Shown in pieces: positions 55,808 to 64,000 of a stretch of 64,000 nt of DNA. The DNA comes from Deltaproteobacteria bacterium (GTDB taxonomy: Bacteria > Myxococcota_A > UBA9042 > PHBI01), in contig JACKFA010000005.1 of NCBI GenBank assembly GCA_020632715.1, positions 372,001 to 436,000 of the forward strand. Reading direction: 5' to 3'. The number at the start of each line of letters is the position of its first letter. Position 1 is the first letter of the stretch. A program made the translations under genes and the position numbers. Under the pieces are notes generated by a model. It ran no database searches and had not been told where the DNA came from. It saw nothing but the letters and a program-made list of their open reading frames with translations.

Positions 55808-58159
55808 TCACTGCGGGCCGCGGCAGCACAGGACGCCGCCAGCGTCGCTGCCGGTCTTCGTCACGTTGTTCGCCTCGTTCGCGGCGTCGGCGCCACACGC
55901 CCACGGCGGCCCCAGCGCGAGGCAGAGGTCGCCCGAGGTCCGGTCGAGCGGGGCGCAGCCCGCGCCGGGCGCGTTGCCGAGGCTCCCGCAGCCGAAGAGG
56001 TCGTTGGCGCCGCCCCCGAAGAGCGGGCAGGCCGCGTTGCCCAGGCTCCCCTGGCGAGTCACGAAGAACAGCGGCTCGCTCGTGGTCACCGCGCCCTCGC
56101 AGCCGCCGAACGAGGTGGCGTCGGCGACGTCGCCGAAGTCGGCGCAGACGTGCCAGCCCTCGGCGCACAGGTCGGCGACGTTGCAGCCGGCGCCGCTCGG
56201 GAGCTCGCCGTCGTCGCCGGCGCGGCGACCGCACGCCGGCGCCGCGGCGGTGACGACGCCCGGGACCGACCACGCCCCCGAGCAGCCGGCGATATCGGGG
56301 AACGGGGCGATGTCGACGAAGCCCTCGCGCGTCCCGTCGGCGCACCCTGTGTCCTCGCGGCACACCCCGTCGCCGCAGATGCCGCTCAGGCAGTCCCGCG
56401 CGCTCTCGCAGCCGCCGCCGACGTCGCACCGGTCGCACCCGCCGCCGCAGTCGACGCCGGTCTCGTCGTAGTCCTGCTCCCCGTCCTCGCAGCTCGGCGT
56501 GCAGGAGACCTCGCCGTCGTCGCAGAAGGTGAACACCGTCCGCCGGAGCTCGCGCGTGTCCCAGACCTTCGTCCAGTAGACCACCACCTGGTTGCCGCGC
56601 TCGACGAGCGCGAGCTCGTTCGTCGGCCCGAGGCCGCGCTTGATCACGGTGAAGACGCCGGTCTCGGCGGGGGCGAACACCGTCAGCTCGAGCCCGCCGG
56701 CGGCCCAGAGGCGGCCTCGCGAGTCCACGCGGAGCTTCGCGTCGACCGACGAGTACGGCACGGCGCCGAGGCGAGCGCCGGTCGCCGCCGAGAGCGCGAC
56801 GATCTCGTCCTCCGACGCGACGTACACGACGTCGTCGCTCGGCGCCGCGGGTGCCGCGACGGCGAAGCTCCCCTCGGTCGAGAAGGCGCCGGCGCCGAAG
56901 ATCGACCAGGTCGGCGTGGGGCCGTCCGTGAGCTCGATGAGCCCCGCCGGTCGGTCGATCCCGAAGTAGTGGCCGAACGCGAAGAGGAGTCGCGCGCCGG
57001 CCCCGACGGCCGCGACCGAGGTCACCTGGATGAGCGAGTCGTAGGGCGCGTCGAGGGTCGTCAGGTGGATCTCGCGGGAGAACACCCCCGCCTCACCGCC
57101 GAGGCCGTCGAAGACCCAGACGCGTCCTATGCCGGTCAGGGAGAGCCACAGCTTGCTGTCGAGCACGTCGAGGCCCCCGAACCGCTGCACCCCGTCGCCG
57201 AGCCGGGTGAACAGCGCCGCGAAGCCGACGAGCCCGTCGACGATGGGCATCTTGTACACCGCGTCGCGGTTCGTGGCGCCGTCGACCGCGGCGTAGAAGA
57301 GCGCGCGCGAGCCCGGGTCGTAGTCGAGCCCCCGAACGGTCTCGTCGGCCGGGCCGAGGACGCGGACGACGCCCTCCTCGGCCGTGGTGAACGAGATGAC
57401 GATGTCGGTCGCGTTCTCGTGGCCGTCGAGGTCGGGGAAGCTCTTGTCGAGCCTCACCGTGTAGCGCACGCCCGGCACCAGGAGCGGCGGGTTGCCGGCG
57501 CGGAACGGGGTGAGATAGACGGCGAGGCACGCCGCGTCCGCGGGCGGCGGGCACGGGCCCGGGGCGAGCTCCGTGGCGTCGGTCACGAGGTCGCTCGTGC
57601 CCGTGAGCTTGCCCCACGCCGCCTCGGGATCGACGGGGCGGTCGAAGGTGAGGGTGATGGTGAACGAGCTCGAGGCCTCGAGGTCCCCGTCGGCCGGGTC
57701 GCTGGCGATGAGCTGGGGCCCGGTCGGCGCGGTGGTGTCCGCGGTGTCGGCGGCGGCGTCGTCGACATCGTCCGACGCGTCGTCGACGTCGTCCGCGGCG
57801 TCGTCGGAGGCGTCCGAGGCGTCGTCGACGTCGGCGGCGTCGGGCTCGACGGTGTCCGCGGTTTCCTCGGCGTCGAGCGTGTCGGCGGCGTCAGCCGTGT
57901 CGGCCGCGTCGCCCGTGTCAATCGTGTCGGCCGTGTCGCTCGTGTCGGCCGTGTCCGTGTCCGCCGCCACCGCGGTGTCGTCGACGACGTCCGGGCCCGC
58001 GTCCGCCGCGTCGAGGGTGTCGCCGCCGGCCGACGTGTCGACCGCGTCGACGGCGTCGGTCTGGGTCGACGCGCCGTCGTCGCCGGCGCACGCGGCGAGG
58101 ATCGCCGAGACCGCGAGCGCGCGCAGGGCGCTCGAGAACCAACCCGGGACCTTCTTCAT
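55808..58159 (-). CDS. Large Asp/Thr-rich surface lipoprotein with propeller and Cys-rich tail, 783 aa
   Basis: The ATG follows GAGGAGGTCGTCGTC; signal peptide with SAILAAC. Residues 25-145 are an acidic Asp/Thr/Ala stalk. Then comes a Big_5/SbsA Ig-like domain (PADGDLEASSSFTITLTFDRPVDP), a beta-propeller-like part (LDYDPGSRALFYAAVDGATNRDAVYKMPI, LWLSLTGIGRVWVFDG) and a cysteine-rich domain (CEDGEQDYDETGVDCGGGCDRC, ESARDCLSGICGDGVC) with a C-terminal cell-surface type module. It is a typical exported myxobacterial protein; a binding function is likely. Confidence 0.8.
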   Translation of the reverse strand: MKKVPGWFSSALRALAVSAILAACAGDDGASTQTDAVDAVDTSAGGDTLDAADAGPDVVDDTAVAADTDTADTSDTADTIDTGDAADTADAADTLDAEETADTVEPDAADVDDASDASDDAADDVDDASDDVDDAAADTADTTAPTGPQLIASDPADGDLEASSSFTITLTFDRPVDPEAAWGKLTGTSDLVTDATELAPGPCPPPADAACLAVYLTPFRAGNPPLLVPGVRYTVRLDKSFPDLDGHENATDIVISFTTAEEGVVRVLGPADETVRGLDYDPGSRALFYAAVDGATNRDAVYKMPIVDGLVGFAALFTRLGDGVQRFGGLDVLDSKLWLSLTGIGRVWVFDGLGGEAGVFSREIHLTTLDAPYDSLIQVTSVAAVGAGARLLFAFGHYFGIDRPAGLIELTDGPTPTWSIFGAGAFSTEGSFAVAAPAAPSDDVVYVASEDEIVALSAATGARLGAVPYSSVDAKLRVDSRGRLWAAGGLELTVFAPAETGVFTVIKRGLGPTNELALVERGNQVVVYWTKVWDTRELRRTVFTFCDDGEVSCTPSCEDGEQDYDETGVDCGGGCDRCDVGGGCESARDCLSGICGDGVCREDTGCADGTREGFVDIAPFPDIAGCSGAWSVPGVVTAAAPACGRRAGDDGELPSGAGCNVADLCAEGWHVCADFGDVADATSFGGCEGAVTTSEPLFFVTRQGSLGNAACPLFGGGANDLFGCGSLGNAPGAGCAPLDRTSGDLCLALGPPWACGADAANEANNVTKTGSDAGGVLCCRGPQ

Positions 58160-58490
58160 GACGACGACCTCCTCGAGCACGACACACGCTGGCGGCTCCT
58201 CGGCGTCGCAGACGTCGAGCTCCGGACGAGCGCTCGCGCGGGGCGCACGGCGTACGGCGCACGGCGGCGACCCGCCCGACCGGCGAAGACCTTCATTGCG
58301 TGTCGCCATCGAGCCACGGTTCGCGGCCGAAGGCGATCGCGGCGCGGCGTTTCGAACATTTGTTTGGTCGCCGCGCGCGCCGGGCGCGCTCACCAGCGCA
58401 TGGTGCAGCGCAGCACGACTACGTCACGCCGAGCCGATTTCACGGCTCGTGGGGCGTTGTGCAGTGCAACATGGCGCCGCGCGCCGGAGC
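58160..58490. other. 331-bp spacer with AT-rich palindrome
   Basis: No gene was recognised. It holds the CGAACA-TT-TGTTTG site at 58353-58366, a small hairpin CGAGCCG...CGGCTCG at 58430-58449 and GTTGTGCAGTGCAAC near 58456. The 5' region of the Asp-rich lipoprotein lies on its left and the end of the tail-tube gene on its right. Confidence 0.45.
58353..58366. promoter_or_regulatory. Palindrome CGAACA-TT-TGTTTG upstream of the Asp-rich lipoprotein
   Basis: One mismatch in the arms relative to the perfect copy at 34004-34017. It is about 190 bp upstream of the ATG at 58159. Both copies are upstream of Asp/Thr-linker lipoproteins and in AT-rich spots of otherwise very GC-rich spacers. Confidence 0.55.
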
Positions 58491-58925
58491 TCAGCCGCGC
58501 TCGAGACGCTCCACGGACAGCGTCATCTCCTCGATGATGACGTCGTTGCCCTTGCCGTCCTGGCTGAAGCCGCCGTACTTCGCGGGCCACGCCTCGAAGA
58601 AGTTGTAGCGGCAGATCTCCTCGCCATCGTCCGCGCAGATGATGATCGACCCCGAGCGCCGGTCGACCTCGCCCCGGACGATGGCCATCCGCCAGTCCCA
58701 GAGGTCGTCGTTGGTGCTCCAGCCGCGCTTCAGCGTGATGTCGAGGTACTTGTGGCGCCCCGGGCGCTTGCGCACGACCTGATCGACCGATCCGCCGAAC
58801 TCGATGATCTCGGTCTCGGAGCCGATCCCCTCGCAGTTGCGGAACGCGGCGCGGAGGACGCCCTCGATCTCGATCTTGAAGTTGAAATTGCCGATGTGGT
58901 CGTGGCCACGGCCCCAGAAGCCCAT
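58491..58925 (-). CDS. T4 gp19-like tail-tube protein, orphan, 144 aa
   Basis: The product resembles the tube protein of phage tails and contractile injection systems (family of T4 gp19 and Afp1/Pvc1): NFNFKIEIEGVLRAAFRNCEGIGSETEIIEFGGS, VRKRPGRHKYLDITLKRGW, DDLWDWRMAIVRGEVDRRSGSIII, IIEEMTLSVERLERG. KRPGRHKYLDITLKRG is the diagnostic block. A promoter TTGCCG-17-TATGCT and SD AAGGAG precede it. No sheath, baseplate, spike or ATPase gene is near, so it is an isolated copy. It may be used by a distant system or have been adopted for something else. Confidence 0.85.
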   Translation of the reverse strand: MGFWGRGHDHIGNFNFKIEIEGVLRAAFRNCEGIGSETEIIEFGGSVDQVVRKRPGRHKYLDITLKRGWSTNDDLWDWRMAIVRGEVDRRSGSIIICADDGEEICRYNFFEAWPAKYGGFSQDGKGNDVIIEEMTLSVERLERG

Positions 58926-58952
58926 CTGCCCTCACTCCTTGATCAGGGCGAG

Positions 58953-58981
58953 AGCATAGGCAACCGCCTCGCCATCGGCAA
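58953..58981 (-). promoter_or_regulatory. Promoter of the tail-tube gene
   Basis: On the minus strand TTGCCG (58976-58981), 17-bp spacer, TATGCT (58953-58958), followed by a leader of about 20 nt with AAGGAG before the ATG at 58925. Confidence 0.55.
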
Positions 58982-59047
58982 CCGGCGATACGGAAGCGCC
59001 GGGAGCCGCCGCCGACGCAGGCGGCGCCGCGGTCGCCGGGGCAGGGG

Positions 59048-59077
59048 CTGACAACCCCCCCCGGACGGTGCTACGCC
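59048..59077 (+). promoter_or_regulatory. Putative leaderless promoter of the MoaD-like gene
   Basis: CTGACA (59048-59053), 18-bp spacer, TACGCC (59072-59077), then 8 nt to the ATG at 59086, with no ribosome site. It should drive the MoaD-like/propeller pair. Confidence 0.5.
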
Positions 59078-59085
59078 TCGACGCC

Positions 59086-59364
59086 ATGGTCTCGATCGCG
59101 CTGACCCGTCACCTCTTCCAGTTCTTCCCGCAGCTCGCCGACCGCGAGGTCGCGGTCGAGGCGGCGACGGTGGCGGAGGCGGTGCGCGCGCTCGACGACC
59201 TCGCGCCCGGGATCGCGTTCTACATCTGCGACGAGCGCGGCCGGCTGCGCCCGCACGTCAACATCTTCGTCGGGAAGGAGGCCGTGCGCGACCGCATGCG
59301 GCTCTCCGACCCGGTCGCGCCCGGCGACACGCTCTCCATCCTGCAGGCGCTCAGTGGAGGTTGA
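59086..59364 (+). CDS. MoaD/ThiS-like beta-grasp small protein ending in Gly-Gly, 92 aa
   Basis: A beta-grasp protein: strand start VSIALTRHLFQFFP, AVEAATVAEAVRALDDLAPG, HVNIFVGKEAVRDRMRLSDPVAPGDTLSILQALSGG. The C-terminal Gly-Gly is the defining feature of MoaD, ThiS and related sulphur carriers that are activated as acyl-adenylate or thiocarboxylate. The next gene starts 4 nt after its stop, so it is tightly coupled with the Asp-box propeller, a pairing I have seen in many bacterial genomes. The E1-type activating enzyme is not in the window. It may be a carrier for molybdopterin or a protein modifier; the sequence alone does not decide. Confidence 0.85.
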   Translation: MVSIALTRHLFQFFPQLADREVAVEAATVAEAVRALDDLAPGIAFYICDERGRLRPHVNIFVGKEAVRDRMRLSDPVAPGDTLSILQALSGG

Positions 59365-59367
59365 GGC

Positions 59368-60549
59368 ATGACGCGACGGCTCCTCATCGGCACGCGGAAG
59401 GGCACGTTCATCGTGGAGAACGACGGCGGGCGCTGGAAGCCGCGCCTCGCGGGGCACGCGGGCGGCGGCGTGAACTACGTCGCGCGGGACCCGTACACCG
59501 GGCGCCTCTGGGCGCTGCTCGGCTTCGGGCACTGGGGCGCGAAGCTCTCGATCTCGGACGACGACGGCGCGACCTGGGCCGACGCGGGCGCGCAGATCAT
59601 GTACCCCGAAGGCACGAAGTACCTCGGGCAGACCATGTTCGAGGACCCGAGCTCCGACTTCGGCGTGACCTGGAGCACGTCGCTCCGGAAGGCCACCGTG
59701 CAGAAGCTCTGGGTCATCGGCTTCGGGCCGGGCGGGCGCGTCCACGTCGGCACCATCCCGGGCGGGCTCTTCACGAGCACCGACGGCGGCGCGTCGTTCG
59801 CGCTCGACATGGGGCTCTGGAACGACCCGTCGCGCGGCGGCGACCTGTCGGGCGCCACGGAGGCCACCGGGCTCGAGACGAAGTGGTTCGGGACGCCCGC
59901 GTCGGAGAGCGGCGAGTTCGCGCCGGGGCTGCACTCGATCAGCGTCGACCCGCGCGATCCGGCGCGGATGCTCGTGGCCGTGTCGACGGCGGGCGTCATC
60001 GAGACGCGCGACGGCGGCGAGAGCTGGGCGCCGCGGAACCGCGGCATGCGCCTCGATCACACGCCGGAGCCCGAGGCGGACTGGGGCCACGACACGCACT
60101 TCATCGACCGCTGCGACGGCGAGCCCGACTGCGTCTGGCAGCAGAACCACACCGGCATCTACTACAGCCGCGACAACGCGATGAGCTGGGAGAAGGTCGG
60201 CGCGCCCGAGCAGGACGTGAGCTTCGGCTTCGCCATCGCGGCCGACGACGCCGACGGGCGCGTCGCGTGGGTCGTGCCGGGGCGCTCCGACATGCAGCGC
60301 ATGGCCATCGACGGGGCGCTCTTCGTGGCCCGCACCGACGACGGCGGCAAGTCCTGGACGAAGCACCGCGAGGGGCTCCCGCAGGAGGGCGCCTACGACG
60401 TCGTGCTCCGCCACGCGCTCGACGCGAAGGGGGGCGCGGTCGCGTTCGGCAGCACGACCGGCAACCTCTACGTGAGCGAGGACCGCGGCGAGACCTGGGC
60501 GGTCGCGGGCAACAACCTGCCGCCGATCTACTCGGTCCGCTGGGCGTGA
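59368..60549 (+). CDS. Asp-box (BNR) beta-propeller protein, 393 aa
   Basis: GGAGG precedes the ATG. Six Asp-box motifs are visible: SDDDGATW, STDGGASF, TRDGGESW, SRDNAMSW, RTDDGGKSW and SEDRGETW, one per blade, as in sialidase-type and Vps10-like propellers. No sialidase catalytic triad or secretion signal is apparent, so it is probably cytosolic and not a glycosidase. Coupled to the MoaD-like gene. A role in modification or cofactor delivery is open. Confidence 0.85.
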   Translation: MTRRLLIGTRKGTFIVENDGGRWKPRLAGHAGGGVNYVARDPYTGRLWALLGFGHWGAKLSISDDDGATWADAGAQIMYPEGTKYLGQTMFEDPSSDFGVTWSTSLRKATVQKLWVIGFGPGGRVHVGTIPGGLFTSTDGGASFALDMGLWNDPSRGGDLSGATEATGLETKWFGTPASESGEFAPGLHSISVDPRDPARMLVAVSTAGVIETRDGGESWAPRNRGMRLDHTPEPEADWGHDTHFIDRCDGEPDCVWQQNHTGIYYSRDNAMSWEKVGAPEQDVSFGFAIAADDADGRVAWVVPGRSDMQRMAIDGALFVARTDDGGKSWTKHREGLPQEGAYDVVLRHALDAKGGAVAFGSTTGNLYVSEDRGETWAVAGNNLPPIYSVRWA

Positions 60550-60604
60550 GGCGGGGAGAGCGCGCGTGACATGACGGCGTGACTTGTAGGAAGGTCGTCG
60601 TGAC

Positions 60605-61675
60605 ATGTCGCTCCCGAACCGCGTGCGCAGCCTCCGCGAGGCGCACCGCCTGACGCAGGCGGAGCTCGCCGCGCGCGTCGGCGTGAGCCGGCAGGCGCTC
60701 GGCGCCATCGAGGCGGGGCGGGTGGATCCCTCGCTCTCGCTGATGGTGGCGCTGGCGGCCGCGCTCGGCACCACGCTCGACGGGCTCGTGCCGCCGCCGG
60801 TCGCGGAGCGCGTCGCGGCGGCGGAGGCGTCGGGGGCCGTGGAGCGAGGCGCGCGCGTCGTCGTCACGCGGTCGGCCGGCGGCGGGTGGCTCGCCCACGC
60901 GCTCGGCGGGCCCGACGGCGACCAGCCGGGCGACGGCGTCGTGGCCGCGGTGGCGGGGGGCGCCGCGGAGGTCGCGCTCTGGGCCAGGCCGGACGCGCGG
61001 CACCTTGTGCTCCCCGGGTGCGCGCCGATCCTCGCCGTGCTCGCCCAGCGCCTGAATCTGCGGCGCGGTCGCGGGAGGGCGCGGTACACGTGGCTCCACC
61101 GGACCAGCGCGGCGGCGGCCGCCTCCCTCGCGCGCGGCGAGGTGCTCGTCGCCGGTGTGCACGGCCCGGCGGACGTCGCGCCGGGACCGCCCGGCGCGCG
61201 CGTCCCGATCCTCGGCTGGGAGTCGGGGCTCATGGTGCCGGCCGGGAACCCGCGCGGGCTGCGCGCCCTCGCGGACCTCGCGCGCCCCGGGGCGCGCGTG
61301 GCGACCCGCGAGGCGGGCGCCGAGACGCGCCGCCTCCTCGACGCGCTCCTCCACGACGCGGACCTCGCCCCGGGCGACGTGCTCGCGAGCGCGCTCGTGG
61401 CGCCGACCCACGCCGACGTGGCCCGCGCCGTCGCGCTCGGCGCGGCCGACGTGGGCTTCGGGCCGAAGAGCGCCGCGGTCGCCGCCGGGCTCGAGCACGT
61501 CCCGCTCGTGGTCGAGCGCTTCGACCTCCTGCTCGCGCCGGGCGCCGAGGACGACCCCGCCGTGGCCGCGCTCCTCGACCTCGCCGCGAGCGCGGCCTTC
61601 CGCGCCGAGGCCGCGAGCCTCGGCTACGAGGCCCCGGCGGCTGACGCCCTATCGCGCCGCGCGCCGCGCGCGTAG
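60605..61675 (+). CDS. XRE-type regulator with periplasmic-binding-protein-like domain, 356 aa
   Basis: Residues 5-60 are an XRE helix-turn-helix (NRVRSLREAHRLTQAELAARVGVSRQALGAIEAGRVDPS). Residues about 85-345 are a type II binding-protein-like fold (PBP_like, as in the molybdate/oxyanion-type sensors: GWESGLMVPAGNPRGLRALADL, ADVGFGPKSAAVAAGLEHVPLV). Such fusions are often linked to molybdenum or other ligand control. The ATG overlaps the palindrome GACATGTC, and CGTGACATG repeats at 60566. Its neighbour with a MoaD-like protein fits a cofactor theme, but the ligand is unknown. Confidence 0.85.
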   Translation: MSLPNRVRSLREAHRLTQAELAARVGVSRQALGAIEAGRVDPSLSLMVALAAALGTTLDGLVPPPVAERVAAAEASGAVERGARVVVTRSAGGGWLAHALGGPDGDQPGDGVVAAVAGGAAEVALWARPDARHLVLPGCAPILAVLAQRLNLRRGRGRARYTWLHRTSAAAAASLARGEVLVAGVHGPADVAPGPPGARVPILGWESGLMVPAGNPRGLRALADLARPGARVATREAGAETRRLLDALLHDADLAPGDVLASALVAPTHADVARAVALGAADVGFGPKSAAVAAGLEHVPLVVERFDLLLAPGAEDDPAVAALLDLAASAAFRAEAASLGYEAPAADALSRRAPRA

Positions 61676-61678
61676 ACT
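61651..61678 (+). promoter_or_regulatory. Putative leaderless promoter of the aminotransferase gene
   Basis: CTGACG (61651-61656), 16-bp spacer, TAGACT (61673-61678), then 6 nt to the ATG at 61685. The promoter overlaps the end of the regulator gene. Confidence 0.5.
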
Positions 61679-61684
61679 CGGCGC

Positions 61685-62806
61685 ATGGCGAGCGAGCCGA
61701 GCGTGCGCGTCCCCATCGTCGACCTCCGGGCGCGGGCCCGCGAGGAGCGCGCCGAGCTGCTCGCGTGCGTCGAGCGCGTCCTCGACGACGGCGGCTACGT
61801 GCTCGGCCCCGAGGTCGCGCGCTTCGAGCGCGCCGCGGCCGAGGCGATCGGCGCGCCGCACGTCGTCGGGCTCAACTCGGGGACCGACGCGCTCATGCTC
61901 GCGCTCTGGGGGCTCGGCGTCGGGCGCGGCGACGAGGTCGTCACGACGCCGGTCTCGTTCGTGGCGACGGTGGCGGCCATCGCGCACGTCGGCGCGCGCG
62001 CGGTGCTCGTGGACGTCGGGCCCGACCAGAACCTCGACCCTGGGCGGGTCGAGGCCGCCATCACCGAGCGGACGCGCGCCATCGTCCCCGTCCACTGGGC
62101 GGGGCGCCCCGCGGACCTCGGCGCGCTCGGGGAGATCGCCCGTCGCCGCGGCGTGGCCCTCGTCGAGGACGCCGCGCAGGGGATCGGCGCCAGCCACCAG
62201 GGGCGGTCCGTCGGCACCTTCGGCGCGGCCGCCGCCTTCTCCGCGCACCCGCTGAAGCTCCTCCCCGCCCTCGGCGACGGCGGCTTCCTCGCCACCGGCG
62301 ACGCCGACCTCGCCCAGCGCGTGCGCCTCTACCGCAACCACGGCCTCGAGGACCGCGACACCTGCGCGATCTTCGGCGTCAACTCGCGCCTCGACGCGCT
62401 CCACGCCGCCGTCCTCGCGATGCGCCTCGACAACGTCGCGGGCGTCGTCGCCGCGCGCCGCCGGAACGTCGCGCGCTACCGGGAGCTCCTCGCCGACGCG
62501 CCCGTCGCGCTGCCGCCCGAGGATCGCTCCGGCGACGCGAGCGCCTGGACCTTCTTCAACGTGCGCGCCGCGCGCCGCGACGCCCTCCGCGAGCACCTCG
62601 CCGCGCGCGGCGTCGAGACGCTCGTCTACTACGGCACCGCCCTCCACCTGCACCCGGCGGCGAAGGCGCTCGGCTACGCGCGCGGCGACTTCCCCGTCGC
62701 CGAGCGGCAGTGCGCCGAGGTCCTCGCGCTCCCGGTGCACGAGCACCTCGACGAGGCGCAGATCGCGTACGTCGCCGAGCAGGTCCGCGCGTTCCCCGCA
62801 GGCTGA
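61685..62806 (+). CDS. DegT/DnrJ/EryC1/StrS-family PLP aminotransferase, 373 aa
   Basis: Fold-type I PLP enzyme of the sugar aminotransferase family: substrate/cofactor region VVGLNSGTDALMLALWGLGVG, PVSFVATVAAIAHVGA, VEDAAQGIGASHQG, PLP lysine in AFSAHPLKLLPALGDGG and the usual C-terminal Tyr/His region. These enzymes transfer an amino group to keto-sugars in surface polysaccharide, LPS or antibiotic sugar pathways. No glycosyl genes adjoin in this window, so the pathway is unknown. Confidence 0.92.
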   Translation: MASEPSVRVPIVDLRARAREERAELLACVERVLDDGGYVLGPEVARFERAAAEAIGAPHVVGLNSGTDALMLALWGLGVGRGDEVVTTPVSFVATVAAIAHVGARAVLVDVGPDQNLDPGRVEAAITERTRAIVPVHWAGRPADLGALGEIARRRGVALVEDAAQGIGASHQGRSVGTFGAAAAFSAHPLKLLPALGDGGFLATGDADLAQRVRLYRNHGLEDRDTCAIFGVNSRLDALHAAVLAMRLDNVAGVVAARRRNVARYRELLADAPVALPPEDRSGDASAWTFFNVRAARRDALREHLAARGVETLVYYGTALHLHPAAKALGYARGDFPVAERQCAEVLALPVHEHLDEAQIAYVAEQVRAFPAG

Positions 62807-62885
62807 GCCCTGCCCCTACCGGGTTCCGGGTATATCGGGCGCCGGCGTGGCCCCGGTAGCGTCGACGCGTCCCCGGAGGTCCGCC

Positions 62886-64000
62886 ATGCGCCGCCTGCTC
62901 GCCCTGTCGTCCTGCCTCTCGCTGCTCGCCGCCGCCTGCGACCTCGGCGCCGGAGGCCCTCCCGCGCCGCCCGCCCCCGCGACCGGCGCGCTCGCCCTCG
63001 AAGGCGACGCCGTCGCGCGCGCCGCCGCCTCGCTCGCCGCCACCGTCGCCGCCGCGGACGACGCGCTCACGGCGCTCGGCGTCGGCGACGACGCCCGCCG
63101 CGGCCTCCTCTGGACGCTCCCGACCGAGATCGCCGTGCATGGCGGCGTCGTCGCGCGGCCCGCCGCCTCCCCGCGCCGCGCCACGCTCGCGGACGTGCTC
63201 GGCGCCGCCGAGGCCCTGGCGGCCGCGGCTCCCAGCGCGGTCGCCGGCGGTGAGAGCCGCCGCGCTCGACGCCGTCGCCGCCGCGACGCGCCGCGTTACG
63301 CTCCTCGCCCTCGCCGTCGCGCAGGCCCCGCCGCTGCCCGCGGAGGACGCGCTCGCCCTCGACGGCCCGGGCGTCCGCGCCGCCCTGTCGGCCCTCGCCT
63401 ACGACGTCGGGACCCTCGCCTGCGCCATCCGCCACGCGCGCGACCCGCGCTCCCCGCGGGACGACGAGGCGGTCACGGCGTCGTGCGCCCTCGGGGCCGA
63501 CGCGGGCGCCGCCTCCGCCATCCCCGCCATCGCCGACGACGCCCCGCGCGTGGTCCTCGCCCGGGGGGCCGCCGCTCGCGCCGACAGCGCGCGGATCGGC
63601 GCGGCGCTCGACGTCATCGTCACGGTCGATCGCGCCCGCGCCCGGGAGGCCCTCCGCGCGGCGCTCGTCGCCGCCGGCGGCGCGCTCGCCGAGGAGCAGG
63701 CGGCCTTCGACGCGGCGCTCGCGACCGCCGCCCGCCGCTATCGCGACACCCTCTCCGGCGGCGGCTGGGCCGTCGACCTCGACGCGGCCGCCGCCCTCGC
63801 CACCTACGCCGCCGACGACGACGATCTCGACGCCGTCCTCGCCGCGCTCACGCGCTGGGCCGAGCCCGCCGCGGACGCGCCGGCCGCCTGCCGCGGCCTC
63901 GCCCCGCTCGACTGCGTCCGGAGCGCGTTCGCCGCCGCGAGCCCGCCGCGCGCCGAGCGCCTCGACGCCCTCGAGGACGCCCTCGCCGTCTACGCCGCCG
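62886..64000 (+). pseudogene. Alanine-rich helical lipoprotein, one extra base, runs off the window
   Basis: SD CCGGAGG and ATG; signal peptide SCLSLLAAAC. The first part (to about codon 118) is helical and Ala-rich. Near 63235-63250 the frame shifts by one base; in the following frame the reading continues ordinary protein (VRAAALDAVAAATRRVTLLALAV, RRYRDTLSGGGW, ACRGLAPLDCVRSAFAAA) to the window edge with no stop. One extra base near GGCGG is the simplest explanation. The true protein is longer than 370 residues. Whether the base is real is unknown. Confidence 0.65.

Noticed and set aside
58491..58925. Prophage or complete injection system
   Set aside because: No sheath, baseplate, terminase, integrase or lysis gene was found within several kb on either side.
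59368..60549. Sialidase
   Set aside because: Asp boxes alone do not make a sialidase; the catalytic Arg triad, Tyr/Glu pair and signal peptide are not visible.

Overview
The window is very GC-rich DNA (roughly 70-75% G+C by eye) from what looks like a myxobacterium-like member of the Myxococcota. The indicators are long lipoproteins with Asp/Thr/Ala-rich linkers, cysteine-rich CGDG...CDDGN repeats, several Hanks-type kinases fused to sensor or WD40-type domains, PEGA domains, GSxG-type rhomboid, RoxA-like diheme cytochrome and FHA proteins. No rRNA, tRNA, CRISPR array, insertion sequence or phage integrase was seen. About 60 genes or gene remnants are packed tightly on both strands, often with overlapping stop or start codons.

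Layout. 1-7.1 kb: two tandem paralogous secreted proteins, an inverted repeat plus a 28-bp tandem repeat, a TPR/HEAT-like pair, a lipoprotein methyltransferase, a secreted polysaccharide deacetylase and a small beta-barrel. 7.1-11.5 kb: a gene-poor spacer, another barrel, a lipoprotein with a truncated paralogue beside it, a RoxA-like diheme cytochrome and a WG-repeat lipoprotein. 11.6-15 kb: a kinase/beta-propeller sensor and a tiny lipoprotein. 16.3-25.9 kb: AraC regulator with a divergent SDR, FHA/winged-helix regulator, rhomboid protease, lipoproteins, a four-lectin-domain surface protein and a LysR regulator. 26-30 kb: a DnaQ-like/GIY-YIG fusion translationally coupled to an SbcD-like phosphoesterase, then a propeller protein. 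30-37 kb: lipoproteins, a lone receiver domain and a glycine-rich beta-helix-type protein carrying a frameshift.

37.5-44.1 kb: a pseudokinase with a PEGA domain, a PEGA/TonB-dependent receptor fusion and a real kinase with an AgmX/TonB-like C-terminus. 44.2-49.6 kb: a c-type cytochrome cluster (NrfH-like tetraheme, two monoheme proteins, an outer-membrane barrel and a decaheme protein) that could form a trans-envelope electron conduit; the barrel and the decaheme genes meet head to head with both 5' ends missing. 49.7-55.7 kb: TetR with twin operators and a divergent SRPBCC-like gene, a cyanophycinase/isoaspartyl-dipeptidase pair, a parvulin-type chaperone, a decayed secreted-protein gene and a lipoprotein. 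55.8-64 kb: a large Asp-rich lipoprotein, an orphan T4-gp19-type tail-tube protein, a MoaD/ThiS-like small protein coupled to an Asp-box propeller and an XRE/binding-protein-fold regulator, a DegT aminotransferase and a frameshifted lipoprotein that runs off the window.

Two genome-wide habits are visible. Several promoters place a TAnnnT -10 box only 6-9 nt from the start codon, suggesting leaderless mRNAs. Four otherwise intact genes each contain exactly one extra base, which is either a systematic sequence artefact or real +1 frameshifting. All functional statements rest on reading the translated sequence; no database search was possible.
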